A stretch of 64,000 nt of DNA. Origin: Trichoplax sp. H2 (taxonomy: Eukaryota > Placozoa > Uniplacotomia > Trichoplacea). Below the pieces are notes generated by a model that was not told where the DNA came from, made no database searches, and saw only the letters and a list, made by a program, of their open reading frames with translations. Shown here piece by piece: positions 1 through 13,682 of the stretch. The stretch is taken from the NCBI GenBank assembly GCA_003344405.1, contig NOWV01000051.1, positions 372,001 to 436,000 on the forward strand. The letters run 5' to 3'. Numbering within the stretch: the stretch's first letter is position 1; each line of letters opens with the position of its first letter. The position numbers and the translations under genes were made by a program.

Positions 1-2024
1 CCACGCCGTATGTACTGTACAAGTGTACATTCTGTAGACTATTGCATACTGATAATGCACAACACAGTAGCTTGATTAATGAATTATTAGTTGGGCTGTA
101 CTACATGTCAACGGCACTTTATAGCCAACATTAAGTTATCATAGTACTGAAGGAATCTTGTTACTAGTCTTAAAAGCAGAAATAGACAGTAACGCTAATC
201 TCTTAACCTCGATTAACGCACAAATTATTATTGTAACTGTAAGGTGAACGCGTCAATGATGAGAATGATTACAACTAAAACAAGCAAAATATCTACTGCG
301 GACATTATTTCGGATCAATGATATTTTACTCTCAAGTTCAATATGGAAAATTCCAACATTTAGTTTCTCAATAAATTTTCAATTAAAGTTATGCTTACAA
401 TTATGGACAATGATTATCCGCCTTGCAACATAACACGATAAGAATTTGGGTAGCAAGATACGAGTATACGTATTCTCATAGATGCGACCTTAGAAATAGT
501 ATTTCAATTATATAATGCATTCAAGCAATCTTCTATGCACTTAGATACCACCGGTTCATGACATATCTATAAAATCAATATGATCGTTCGAACGTGCCAA
601 AAAAGCATTTTCAATCCATTAATTACAAACTCTACCACAGAATCTAATATATAGTCTAAAATGATAAGGATCTCTGCTAGTTCAATATCATCTATTTCGA
701 TCATGATCAGCTTCAAATTTGATTGACTGTGAGGAACAATTAATTTAGCAGGAATCGACAATTTTAACTAGCTTCTATTGAAAATCGATATGAAATTGTA
801 TTATACGAGCTATTAATTTCCCATATTAATAGCGTCCATGATGTCTTTAATAAGGTATTTAAATCGAGAATTTATAATTAAAGATAGCAACTATAGCATC
901 AGTTATCGCTGATAACACGTCAATATTGAACACATGTAGAGGTATTCCTAATAATGAATATGAACATTACAGACAGATATCATATCAACCACTTTAAACA
1001 AGACTAATATTTCTTGATAGATAATCTGATAGACATAGGTTAACAAACTAATCAATCGAAGTAATGATCGTAATAATCCCCTTAAAGTCTAATCGTAATA
1101 TATAACAATGACAAAGAAAGAGAGAGAGGAAGAATAGCAACACATCAAATCATTACATAATTGTAGCTTCAAAATTTGTATTAATCTATTCTCAATGAAC
1201 TTGCACATCATCGTTAAGATATCATTAATATGATAATCGAATAGTTATTGTCGAATTTCTTGATAATGATGGTATCTCCATTAATTCTGAGTCATTCATC
1301 ATCAGCTAATTTAATCCATTCTAAAACAATATTGCAACATCCAAGGAATGAGTTATGGATTAAAAGGGATTGAATCATGCACCAAAGCGAACAGCCAATT
1401 TTACGTATAGAGCTTAAACATAACTAGGGGTCAATCAATTGCTCTCGCAAGATATTTTCGTGAATGATAAGCAATTATAATTATCAACGTTATTATAAAT
1501 TAGTGATCTTAGTATAAGTAACACAAATATATAACGTAAGAATAGCTTGAAATAGAAATGGCAGCACCGGCAATGATTATAACCAGACATCGGTATGAAG
1601 TAACAAATGAAAAGACGAAAAGACGATATCATTGAATTAGAATAATAAAGTGTAATAATTTTGATTGACATAATTCATTGGAATACTGCTAGTGCTAGCG
1701 ATCAATTTTAGCCATCGATTTGATAATAGTCTAAAAAGCTTTCAAAAACGTCTTACTAGAGTTAAAATCATAACACCCATTTTGATGTATAAGCGACTAT
1801 AGAATAGAGCTAATGCATAGGTAGTAGTAGACTTGCAACATTGGAAATCGTTAGACAATAATTGATAAATAAGAACGGTTGCAATTAAAAATGCTATCGG
1901 GTAGTAATAAATAAATCTGTGGCGCTCATTTTTTTTTACAGACATAAAAATTATTATCATTTCTAGGTAGATTAGCCTAAATTCGTATTTTACATTAACT
2001 ATTTCATTGCTAAATATTTTTAGG
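1..2024. other. Non-coding flank downstream of the bZIP gene
   Basis: No gene can be supported here. A minus-strand open stretch at 567-761 is acidic and hydrophobic but has no recognisable domain and no convincing splice sites. A purine-rich run lies near 1110-1135. The segment nearest 2024 should contain the 3' UTR of the bZIP gene. Confidence 0.6.
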
Positions 2025-3222
2025 TTAACGTTGTTGATGCTGTTGCTGTTCTTGAAGGACATTTTGCTTGGCTAAAGCATCATTTAATAACTTCTTTAAA
2101 GTCACAATTTCAGATTTTAATTTTAAATTGGCTTCAGCTAACATTTGACATTCTTGAGTAATTCTTGTTTCACGCTCTTTTCGAGCATCTCGTGATCGCT
2201 TAGCTGCTTTATTATTTTTAATCCTCCTTGCCCAGTATTTCGTATCTTTACAATTATCTGGAACTAAAGTTTTCTTAGCTCGTTTTAATTCCGGTGAATC
2301 TCTTGAATTTTCGTCGGTTGTTGCTGGACTGGCGTGTTGAATCATCGCAGAATGTTTATCGTGATCATGACTAAAGTAAGCTGTTAATAAGGTATCATCG
2401 GATTTATCCTCTTGCATGGATTGTTGTTGTTGTATTGGCTGAGCTGATAAAAGATCACTTTCAGCTTCAGAAAGAGTAAATGTTGAAGTTGTAATCTGAA
2501 ATAAAAAGTGTACATATAACTTAGTTAATCATAGACCAATTTTATAACAATAATCACATTTTATTATAAATAAATTAATCCAATCGGTTCTATTTTTCTC
2601 TCTCTCTTACTCTTCTCTTTCTTAGTATTTATAATAAATTACTCACTTTTGTTTTAAAATGATGATTGTTGGCTAATGATACATCTTTGTCTTTAGAGTT
2701 AGTTAATGTTACTGTTGAATGGTGATTTGGCTGTTGAGTTGATGGTTGTTGTTGGTGTTGCTGATGTTGTTGCTGCTGCAATAAATGATTTGATGTATTG
2801 GATAAAACAGTTGTTACTTGTAATGGTGAACGTCCACTTAAATCAAGTGAATGATGATATGGTGTAAATGATGAATAATTCAAATTAGAATACGGTGATT
2901 TTGAATTGGAATCAACTGCAAAATGATTATAATTGGTTGTAGTATTAATCATATTTTGACTTTTATGCTCGTTTCTTCCTCTAGTGGTATGATTATTCCA
3001 CATCCATAATCTTGTAGCATCATCGTAATTAACTTGATGTTGCAATTGTTGTCTTTGCTGATGATTTTGGCGTTGTTGTTGTCCTACCTGGAAACGCTTA
3101 TTTTCTATATTGTTAATGATAAATTCACTAGTATCTTCAAGCAGTTCATCGCCAGTAAAAATAGATTCAACCGGTTTTAGGTAATGCTCTAATTCACCAA
3201 AATCTGCTTTTTCCGATTGCAT
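2025..3222 (-). CDS. PAR-type bZIP transcription factor (HLF/TEF/DBP-like), two exons
   Basis: Exon 1 is 3222-2647 (192 codons) and exon 2 is 2495-2025, joined in phase 0 by a 151-bp intron with donor GTGAGT and a TTTCAG acceptor, giving 348 residues. The ATG at 3222 begins MQSEKADFGELEH; the frame is open further upstream but has no earlier ATG. Residues 60-190 are low complexity, rich in Gln, His, Asn and Ser. Residues about 258-300 read ELKRAKKTLVPDN then KYWARRIKNNKAAKRSRDAR. The KYWxRRxKNNxAAKRSRDAR basic region, preceded by a KxxKK..VPD stretch, is diagnostic of PAR bZIP proteins. A leucine zipper follows at about 303-330 and a Gln/His tail ends the protein. The family binds TTACGTAA-like sites as homo- or heterodimers in the nucleus. 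The classical PQP part of the PAR segment is not evident. Orthology to one vertebrate PAR gene cannot be set. Confidence 0.93.
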
Positions 3223-5932
3223 ATCAATGTAATACCATCGACTAAAAGGAAAGATATTAATTGAAGATACGTTTAATTTGGGTACCTTATAATTATATTT
3301 ATTCAAATTTTTTAAGTTAAAAAAAAGATATAAAATAAGGTTCAATTTTAAGGATGGATTTGGAACAAGGGAGTTAATCAAATATCAATGTGCGAATTTT
3401 GCTAATATTTGATCCTCATTATAACTTTAAGTGAAATCTAAGGACGGTTTAATTTTTTCATTGATATGAACGTAAGTACGGTAATAATCCAACTTATTGA
3501 TAGTAATGTAATATGTATTTTATAAGTCTTGATATTTGAAAACCTTAAAAATCTATAACGGAAATAGTACGTAATAAATCATATGCATTTGTTGCTTGAA
3601 TTAAGAAAATTGTTAACGGCGCCATAAACGTTTTGAAACATATGTTCGAAAAGTTAAAATGTCAAAAAATATAAAGAAGCTACTGAAATTAGCTATACCT
3701 ATCAACTTCATTTATTTTATTACAATGTATAGAAGTAATTTGATTGAAAAAAGTGAAAGTAAAAATCATATCTATGAAATCATGTGAATATCTAATTCTA
3801 GTCAAATTCCATGTTATATCATAAACAGGAGGTATCAAAGTAATGCATTATGCAGTTTGGAAATAGACGATTTGAAATCAAAGTTGAATACTAGTTGCTG
3901 ATAGTAGGTGATTGATAAAGTGAATGCTTACTTCCATGCAAGTACTGTTAAGATTAAACTAGACAGATACACTATAATATTCTTTCCCGAAAGTTGATAA
4001 ATAAACGTAAGTACAGATCAACGAGCATGTACATTGGTATCTTAAAATAAGTTAAATTAGCTATCAATTGGACGTCTAATTCAAAATTATTTTTGGCTGT
4101 ATTTTATAATCAATAATAAGCTGCAGAAATAAATATTTTATTACAAATCCAAAGTCTAATTTTCAAAATAAAAACGATCAATTTACCATAATTAAATGAG
4201 CTAAAATGATTTAACCATTACTATAATTGTATATCACTGTGGCTATGCATATCAGCTTTAACGCAATAAAACCTTGTTGACCTCTTTAATCGGTAGGTAA
4301 GAGTATTTGTTATGACACAACAGACGTAATGTCATGACGATTATCGACTGTCACCATCATAATTTTTATACTTTTTTCAAATTTTTTGATGCTGATCAGA
4401 TTAAACATAGAGGACATCTATCTACTATTAACTGATAGACGTTAAATGGATAACTTTACTTTAATTATCAATTATGATGATTGTAGTTATGGCTAGTGGC
4501 TACTTACTACTGGAATGCAAACACGTGGATAGTTAATCGAATCGATGTAGAGAATAATTCGCTATGGCTGCTGTCAAGGCAATCTTGTCGTGTTGTAAAA
4601 TCGATCCTTTTAACTTGTCGAATTGTCCTTAGACCAATTAAATGAATTAATAATAATCAATAGCATAGACCAGCATGGGTTAGAGCATTGGCCAAGAGTG
4701 GGATATAGACTAATATACTAATGACTACTAAGTCTATTATATCTATCTATACAAATGAAAATTGAATAATTTTGCTTGCGTTTTTCTTTTCTATTCTCTG
4801 TGATTAATAGGGCGCTAAATACAGTATATCAATTTCTATCGTAGCTATTCTTTCAATGGAATAATCATATATACCGATACCGTATCTGTTTACGTCTACT
4901 TCTGATAATACTCTCTATAAGGATAGTTCTTAAATAGATGATAGTAGCATTCTATATTAATTTAATACGTATGTATATAGTCTACAGTATTTATATATAA
5001 TGCTCTATGTCACAGTTTTTTGTTGGCTATAGAGGCGCGACATCTATATGACAGCTTTCTACCTGTTTGACCAAGCAGGCTTACATTTCTGAAATACGAT
5101 AGTTATATTTATAGATGAAAGTCATAGCCCCTATCATAGACAAAGGTTACATATGTTGTGTACATAGGAGTCAATAAAGCAATCCTTCCCATCTCTATTT
5201 TTAATCTATTGAAGAGCTAAGGTGGGATACTAATATTAACTCTCCGTTTACCCTGATACATGATAACAATAGGAGCAGTTTGGATGAAAATCTGATGCCA
5301 ACAGACGTTAGGGGGAGTAAAGTAAAAAAATTTTCACTTTATCCATTTGATTAGAATGTCATTATCATTAGACATAAGGAAGGAATCATCGTTATTTTAG
5401 GGTGTTGAATCAATCCATAATATTGCGTCTTTCCTTCGATTATCGATTTTTAAAACGAAATGAGAAAATTTTAAACGTTTAACATTTATTAAAGTCCATA
5501 CAGAAATGTCTATTCCCTTATGGCGTGATTATACAATTGGAAAATCAGTTTCAAATTTATAAGCAATAATGTAGAACGCTATAAGTACAGATAGTTGTTT
5601 CAACTTCTATATAGCAGTAAAAAATATTCGCATTTTATTGTATTTTAAAACAAAATACACGCATACAGTATTTTTTAAATTTTTATGTAAAATCAAATAA
5701 TGAATTATGAAGCGTTGAATAAATGAGTTTTATATCAGTTGGTTTGAAATCAAATCAGTACTAAAAAGCTGACACATCATCACGATCTATATATAAAATT
5801 AATAATGTAAAAATTATAATATATGAGTAGGATTTCAAGAAATGAAATAAATTAATCATGTAAATGACACAAAACAGACGTACCCTGACGAAGTGACGAT
5901 CGTCAGAATAAAGGATAGCTTTCAAAGTATCT
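3223..5932. other. Intergenic, upstream of the bZIP gene
   Basis: AT-rich sequence with stops in all frames. The first few hundred bases should carry the promoter of the bZIP gene, but no TATA box or other core element stands out. I see no gene. Confidence 0.6.
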
Positions 5933-5956
5933 AACAACAACAACAACAACAACAAC
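5933..5956 (+). repeat. (AAC)8 microsatellite
   Basis: Eight uninterrupted AAC units followed by an imperfect GACAATAAT tail. Read on the minus strand it gives a poly-Leu open frame, which is only a shadow of the repeat. Confidence 0.9.
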
Positions 5957-6154
5957 GACAATAATAAAAAAGATCCGATTAAATTGCCATTATAGACCAT
6001 CAATTGGTAAATCAATACCGTTGACAAATTAATTCTCTGTTTCGATATGATCAATAGATTTTATTAGTCATAGATAATCCTGGCTTAGTCATTTGATTAT
6101 TATATATTGTAGACGAAATGCTAATTTAAGCCTAGTCATTTATTATATATTCAG

Positions 6155-6290
6155 ACAGTTACACCAACTACTGCTGCATAGGAAACTAAAACAGATACAA
6201 GAGCCTAATCCAAATAGAGTAGCAGAAAGAAATCAAATAATAGATATTGCTAATGCAATCTATCCTCTTTCTAAAATTATACAAGAACCA
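6155..6290 (+). other. Isolated exon-like open segment, plus strand
   Basis: The segment is bounded by a plausible acceptor (TATATATTCAG) and a consensus donor (GTAAGT) and is open throughout. It encodes about 45 residues ending IIDIANAIYPLSKIIQEP. The spacing I-x-I-x3-I-x2-L-x2-I weakly resembles the start of a syntaxin-type SNARE motif, but that is a guess from one short piece. No partner exon was found on either side on this strand. It may be an orphan exon, a decayed gene fragment or chance. Confidence 0.2.
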
Positions 6291-9200
6291 GTAAGTAATT
6301 GAAAGAAATGATACAATAATATTTTCTTGCTTGTTTAACCTAAGAAACATATTGCAGTTTTCTTTTTTCATTTTTGAATGATAAGAAGATTTTCATTTAT
6401 AAATGAATATGCGGATAAAGAGTTTTATTATATACAAATGATAAATCTTTTCATTGACTATGATAGATGAATGAAAGACTTTCCTTGAAATTGTTCATGT
6501 CAATTCTGTAGTCTTGATTACTGTATATACTTTTCCTTTCACCGCACGCTTTGATTTTTTTAGGCAAGAGCCTTGACCTTCTGCTGTCTCCAGCAAGATG
6601 TTCGATTAAGAAAACATAAAACGTTTTATTTACCTGCACGCTATTGTTTTGAATGGAATTAATGAAATTATTATTCTGCTAATGTTATCCTAGACTAAGT
6701 CATCATCATGCTTGGCTGGTTATCCATAGTGATTTAATGCTTATCTAAGCAATATTGAATTGATTATAAAAATATGACTACAATCAGTCAAGTGAGAGTT
6801 TTAAGGCAAAATTTTAGCTTGAGTACTAGCTTACATATAGTTTAGGTATTAGAATTGGTATCCATCCAAGTCGATTTTTTACTTTAGTTGATTTACAATA
6901 AATGTGGTCGTCTATCCACATTTTCGGCTAATGCCTACAAAGAAGAGTGAATAAGAAGATAATGAAAGAGGAAGTAGATAGTTTAATCTTTGGATAAACC
7001 ATATGATTGTCTTTGATGGAAATCACAGGTGTTTTAAAGTCGCAGCCATTCAATAGCTTTTTATTCCATCGTCAATAGATGGGATTACTTTGCTTTTGTA
7101 GCGTATCATCTTCAAAATGACTTATTAAATTAATGCCAGCCAGGTACTTTAGACGACATTTTTTCATCTATTAACATTAAGATTGTACCGATTATGTCTC
7201 AAACTGTCTTATTATTTTTAATTTTAACACTACCTATCGCGTAATACAAAGTAATAAAAACGATTAGTATACTATTGAGATTACCACATGAATTTAAATT
7301 TAAATTATTTTAAATTCAAATAAATATGCCGTGATGATTGATCTATATCTGAGTAGCACATACTATGCGCTTTATTCTCGGATATACGAAACTATGATAT
7401 TCTTTTTATGCAATCAAACTACAATAAAGTACAACTACCTAATCTAATCCTATGCTTAATAATATGATTAGATTTTATTCAATTCAGCGCTTTACTTACT
7501 AATTACATGTAATAAGGATTTAATTATTATGACTGAAGATTAGATTTAATGATGTTAAGATTGATCTTTGCTCAGTGCAAGTAAAATTCCGGTAAACATC
7601 TAATATAACTGTATCAGTATAGTATGGCTAAATTACTTTCAATTTATATTTCCAGACATTTCGCTTAAATTTGAATAATTAATATACAGTCTTATTCTAT
7701 TGAGATTTAAATTTAAAATTCTACAATCATTCTACACTCATAACTTAATGAAAGATGTGTTGTTACATGTGTAACATTTGAAATCAGTATCGTAAAGAAA
7801 AAAATTTGCCTTATAAATTGAATCGTCATTTTCTGGGAATAGATGAAGCTATAACTTATTAACTTGGATAGGAAATAGATTGTCTCAAATTGTTTTAAAT
7901 TGTTCAATTCGTTATAAAGTTCATATTTCTGAGAGTTGAAGTTAATGAAATTGATTTCAACATCGCGACATACTTTTGTTATTGATTTTATAACGATCAA
8001 TGTATCTAATTTTCTACCCTTTTAGACTGAAAGGTTTACTATTGCTTTCACGGAATTTAATAAACAGCATTGATATAGTTCGCAAAATCTAATTGTTAAA
8101 CTAAAATAAACTTAATGAAAAGAATAAATCTTTAGCATAAAATAGAATTATATACATAATCCTGGATGGATCGATACTGTCCTTGATATAATTAACTTGG
8201 ACTCATTTTGGCAATAAAATAAGAGCACTGCAGTATCCTTATTTATAGAGTAATAACTGTGAAATATACTAGCCAATGCAAGAGTAATCGATATATTTGA
8301 TTACATTATCGATGGCGTAAGTCATTTGTTAGCCATGTCGGAGTGGATCAAAGTAAAATTGAAAGGGAAAATAAAATCTTGAAAGAGTTTCTTTTGTCTA
8401 TAGTTATCAGTTTATTGCTGTTATGAATAATGTCGGGTTTTAAGATGTTCTTACTATTATTCTTATTCTGAATAAAGTGGAAAGTTACTTCTGTCCTGAT
8501 TGTTAATTTTGCTTATTTTTACTATTAAAGAAGATAATAGCAAGACGTGCAAAAATATTGATGGCGGTATAATGCTAAATGAACTACCCTGAGCCTAAGA
8601 CAATGATGTCTAATACATAAATTTAAAGAAGATATTAGTTTTAGATTGAGCGAATAGTCGTAATTCATTTCTATTATTATCTTAAATAGAACTTCAATGA
8701 TCCACATTTATTTGTCAGGATCGCTCTAAGTTGAAATAAACTCTTGAAATTGGCTATTACGAATGTATTTAGAAGAATTATTCCTCTATATTATCGCCTA
8801 GTCGGCTACATATGTAATCAATAGTGCAAGTAACTACCAAATGAATAAATAAATACTTCTGTTCTAGATGGCTTATCGCTTAACGGCACTGTAAACTAAT
8901 ATAAAATTTCTGTAGAATATTTTGATTTTGCTTTCTAAGTGTTGTAAATAGCAATTTACAAGAGCAAGTTAAGATAGGGCTATTAATTAGTGCAAGAAGG
9001 AAAACCACTGAGATATTGTATTATAGCGTAACTTTAAATTGATATATTATAGTTTATGAAATTAAGGAAAGGTATAATGATAGAGACTTTTTAATTAATC
9101 TCTGTTTTTTTGTATATTTATATACTTTCATACTAGCTTTTATGGTAATAGACGAAGTAGTCAATTTCTTGTTTATCATGCAATAGCTTGTATGAATAAG

Positions 9201-12200
9201 CTCGTGTATTCATCTTATATTTCGAAAAGATCAATTTCTTAGTCCGAATAGGTGGGAAAGATGATAAGATAATCGATGTACGAAATATAATCTATTTTTA
9301 AATATTGCAAAATAACTTATGTAAATAGTATTCAAATAGATCAAAACAAAACCGAGGGAAAGACACCTCATTAAATTAATGATTTATTTTCTTTCCATAT
9401 TTACCCTATCAAAGGATCCGAATTGATTGTTAAAAATGGTGAAATCTTTATAGCAATGTTAATAATTCTATCAGTAAGAATATCAATTATCAGTAATAGT
9501 GTGAAAAATATTGAAAACAATCCATTCTTCCTTTGAACCATATGTTGTCCATCTCATCTTTCTTTACATATATTTCGGTAATGTTACATCTAAGTAAAGA
9601 GAAATGGGTCCTTGATGATTTAAGAAATATATTAAGAAAGATTAAAAAAACATCTTGGCAACTTGCCATGTATTAAAATAAAAATATTATAAGAAACACT
9701 AGTACATTACCATTTATTTGTTTACGTATGGACATATGGGATTCATTTCAGATTGGATGTAACTTAATAATCTAGTGAGATGAATTAAATAAAGGTAAAT
9801 TTATATAAGCAATCCTACTTTCTATATTCTGTAATAGTGTAACTATAGTGTATGCGATAATTCTGCTCACAAATTTAATATCAGTATAATTCAAAATTTA
9901 ATCTATGTTTCTCACTTGAATGATAGATTACATAATTATTACATACTATTGAAAGTAATTATACATTTTTGATCAATTCTACATCTATTAAATAATTATA
10001 AATTACTGGTTGACTAGAACTGGTATCAAGTATGGAAATTTAAAAGGCAATCAGAGATAGAAAAGAGCGAATCTTTTATTCACGGTTTGAATAACCTTAG
10101 ATTCTGATATATAAATGTTACTAGATATTTTAATTAGATATTAGTACGAATTTGACCTGCTGCTTTTTTACAACAACTCTGCTTTCTTTTGTAATTTCTG
10201 CAGCATAGAGTTTGAATATATTAGCCGAAATGTAGAAAATAAACTCCAATTTTCCTATCAATATTATATGTGATACTACGACGGAAGAAGTATAGTTTCA
10301 GGTATAAAATAATTAATTTGCCGATTAGGAATGATTTTTCTACTGATTTAGCACTTTCTAGAGCTTCAAGATAGCCCACCTACTAGGCAGTTTATTGACA
10401 TCATTTGTTATCTATAACGACTTGATTATATATACGTCCAGTATATATATTATCAGTGTCGAACAGAATCAATGATAAGTAGTATACTTCTCTCGATTGC
10501 ATAATTAAATTCATTACTGGTTATGAATATTAATACCTTGTTAATTTTCCGAGAATGAACGTAAGCATATTTAGATTGGCGAAATGATACAGAAAAGTAA
10601 AAATATTTCAATTACAAGACTGCGAATGAATTATTATAGACCTTTTGTAGGGATCATTTGCTAAAGTCTATAAAGAATTCCAAGAACAATTGTGTAAAAA
10701 AGAAGGGTTTGATAACGTTTAACTATAATTATAAATGATTATGTGCAAGTAGAACAGCAAAATCTTCATTATGGTTTATTAGTTAGTAAAATAGTACAAT
10801 TCTTTGATACATGGGCATAGAAAATATTATTACCAGTAATTTAAGCAAATAAAGTAATACAAGCATAATGTGAGACATTGGGTTTCTTGCAACTTATTAG
10901 TTTTACTTTTGACGGCTGGTGAAGTTAATTCTATCGCTTGAATGAAAGACATCCCTGGCGTAGTATAATGATTGTTGGAGATAATATTGTTATTTATAAA
11001 GAGAATTTAGACATTGATGGATGCATCTATTTACTTTTTTCGCGCCATTTCGATTTATTGAAGCTTTATAGCTCGTATTAGAATATGAGAATGAAGGATT
11101 TCTATTGAATTACTATTTACATTTAAGCTATAAATTTAGTAAAGCCTTATGAGTTTAATCGTCTACTTGAATAGAATTTTCCTCGTAAGTAAATCGTTTG
11201 CAATATAAATTATAACGTCAGAATTAATATGTTCGAATAGAATCAAAAAGATGCATTTTATACGAGAAACAGATACATTCTTGTATTAAGCATAAAGTAC
11301 GGATTGAATACGATTAAACCAATTAGCGATTCGAACGAAGTTTATTTGGCCTGTCAAATAAAAATGTTTTCTCATTATCCAAATCTTTGTTTAAGGGTGG
11401 GAATCTTAAATATGTTAGATATCAGAGTAGAGTGTTCCTTTATTCTTATCATAATTCTTTGCGTTTTTTGCTTTGACAAGATCTTTGCTTCGTATTAAAA
11501 GTTAGATAAAGCCAAATGAGTAATAAGATAGTTGAAAAGTAACTGCAGAATAGTTCATTATTGAACGATAGGATTTCTTAAGATCATCTTCATATTATAC
11601 TTACTGAAGAACATAAAGAGCCATTTTACATTTGTAAACTACCGCATGATATTATAAAATGCTATGAAGTGTATTATCCCATAGCATAAGAGTAACCTAT
11701 TACATGCAGTTAGATATTACTGTTCGATACTGGTTACATTCGGTCAAATTGTAGAAAGAATCGTTCATAAGCCCGAATTGAAAAGTAGAAAGCTAAAAAA
11801 TAAAGCCTTTCTACTCTCAGCAACACTTTCTTATTTTGATTTAGTTTAATTGGTATCTAATGATAGGGAAAGTGAATTAATCAGCAAGAAATTGGAATAA
11901 AGAAAATAGCTGTTTTCTTTCAATCTACATCGACATAAGGTACCTCTATTAGAAAATAAACAATTTACGCCTGGATAATAATATAAATCTCTCTTTTTCA
12001 TATCAATGAAATGATAGTCAAAATCAACAACAGATGTTGCTTTTCACAGAGAATTTTATCGGCAGAAAGTGCAATGAAATGGGGTAGTATCTGTTATTTA
12101 ATAATTCTATTACTAGTTGAATGAGATATGGACAAATCTTACACGTATAATAACTATCATTTAGAATCTGCAGTAAATTGTGTAATATCCTTAAATGGAT

Positions 12201-13632
12201 TCTTTGAAGCATCCAAGAAAGAAATTGTACTGTGTTATCTTTACTTTATTCTATATATCTAATCATTTTGTTTCTCTGGTTACCATAAATGCTATCAAAT
12301 TTTGCCTACTTTGTACTCAAATGGTGCTAAAGCAACATCGCTACTTTTTATTTTCAGATGAAGTACTACAACTATTGATTACCAATTAATTTTTAGAATT
12401 ACTAAGAAAGCAATTATTTTTGTTTTATTTGAACCTAAAAGTTGCTATTTCAGTCTATAAAATATTAGTTGATTGAAATATATGACATGCATCTCAAATT
12501 AGCAATTTGATAAGGTAGTACTTGTTCGTCGTAAAATTCTATATTAAATTTAGTCTTTTTAGGTTACTTACAGACTTCCACTAGATATTCTTAGTCTAAT
12601 CTGTTTATCGATCATGTAACAAAGTTTACCAGTTGAAAATTTCAGCGGAAATGATCGTATTGAGTTAATAGCAAATTACCACCTTTATTCTATTTTACTC
12701 ATATTCTTGATATATAAAATCAATGATAAATGATAGTGAATTCCAAAGTAAGCCAATAAAGATTAGAAATAGCTTAACTTTATTATGTTTTAAGCCTATA
12801 TTAATTTAGATTATAACTTCTGCTTTTTTACATAATTAGAATATTACTACCTTGAATACTAATCATTTATCACCTAATATCTATAAATTAATTTTTATTG
12901 ATCTATTTTGAGGAAAAGCCTGCAATGATAACATCACTCTTAGTTTTAAACTGCTATAATTCATATTGTAACTCTGTGTAACATTGAAAGTGAATATTTG
13001 CACGTTAGGTATTTCTGTCTGGTGTTCACATGGAAGGATGCTATTAGCAGAAGGAATAGAAATTTACTAAATTAAAATTTCCTCTAAGATCTGATGAGCG
13101 ACTGTTATGAGTTCGCTTAGAGAATTGCTAATAATAATCAAATATAAGCACGATCTCAGTAGCAAGTTTTAAGCATATAGAATTAAAGACTTAAACAATA
13201 CATTACTTCGCATCGCCAATATAGGGATTAAGATTTCCTGCCATGTAATCTTATACATTAAATAAATGTATACGGCTTACTATTCGGCATTATCCTAATG
13301 ATAACTATAGCTAGTTTTCTTAATCAAAGCCTTGCTACTTAGAATTGTTCTCTTTAAGTACGGTGCTTTAGCTTCACGCTACTACAAGTTCTGTTGACAA
13401 TAATACGGCCGGAGCGAGGATTATCAGTAATAATAAATTAATACTTTCCTAGATCACCTTGGATATCAATTAGGCCATTAGTTGTACCTCTCTGGAAATT
13501 AATCAATTAATTGATCAAGCAAATGACGAAAATAAAACTTTAAGACCTTACTCTAGAGAAGAGGCCGTAAGAAAATAGTGATAAAGGCTAATTTGACATA
13601 TAAGTACGATTACGAATTAGTTATAATATAAG
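6291..13632. other. Gene-poor intergenic sequence
   Basis: About 7.3 kb of AT-rich DNA. Open stretches such as 7713-8000 (-), 11304-11498 (+) and 12195-12389 (+) have random-looking composition, no domain signature and no consistent splice context. I see no RNA gene or clear repeat. Confidence 0.5.
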
Positions 13633-13682
13633 TGTTACGGCCAATGTCGGTAATATCATCATTACCGACATTGGCCGTAACA
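13633..13682. repeat. Perfect palindrome with 22-bp arms and a 6-nt loop
   Basis: The left arm is 13633-13654, the loop ATCATC is 13655-13660, and the right arm is 13661-13682. The arms are exact reverse complements; they begin TGTTACGGCCA and end TACCGACATTGGCCGTAACA. No coding frame is associated. A transcript would fold into a 22-bp hairpin. It could be a miniature inverted-repeat element or a structured RNA; the sequence alone does not decide. Confidence 0.95.

Noticed and set aside
567-761. Minus-strand frame with an acidic, hydrophobic sequence
   Set aside because: Composition is somewhat protein-like, but there is no ATG-supported gene context, no recognised domain and no partner exon.
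5761-6054. Minus-strand open frame of 97 residues with a poly-Leu run
   Set aside because: The poly-Leu stretch is the reverse reading of an (AAC)n microsatellite. There are no domain or splice signals.
7713-8000. Minus-strand open frame of 95 residues
   Set aside because: Ile, Phe, Tyr and Asn-rich as expected by chance in AT-rich DNA, with no motif, signal peptide or splice signals.
13633-13682. Reading the palindrome as a microRNA precursor
   Set aside because: A fully paired 22-bp stem with a 6-nt loop is shorter and more perfect than usual pre-miRNAs, and without small-RNA data the label is not justified.
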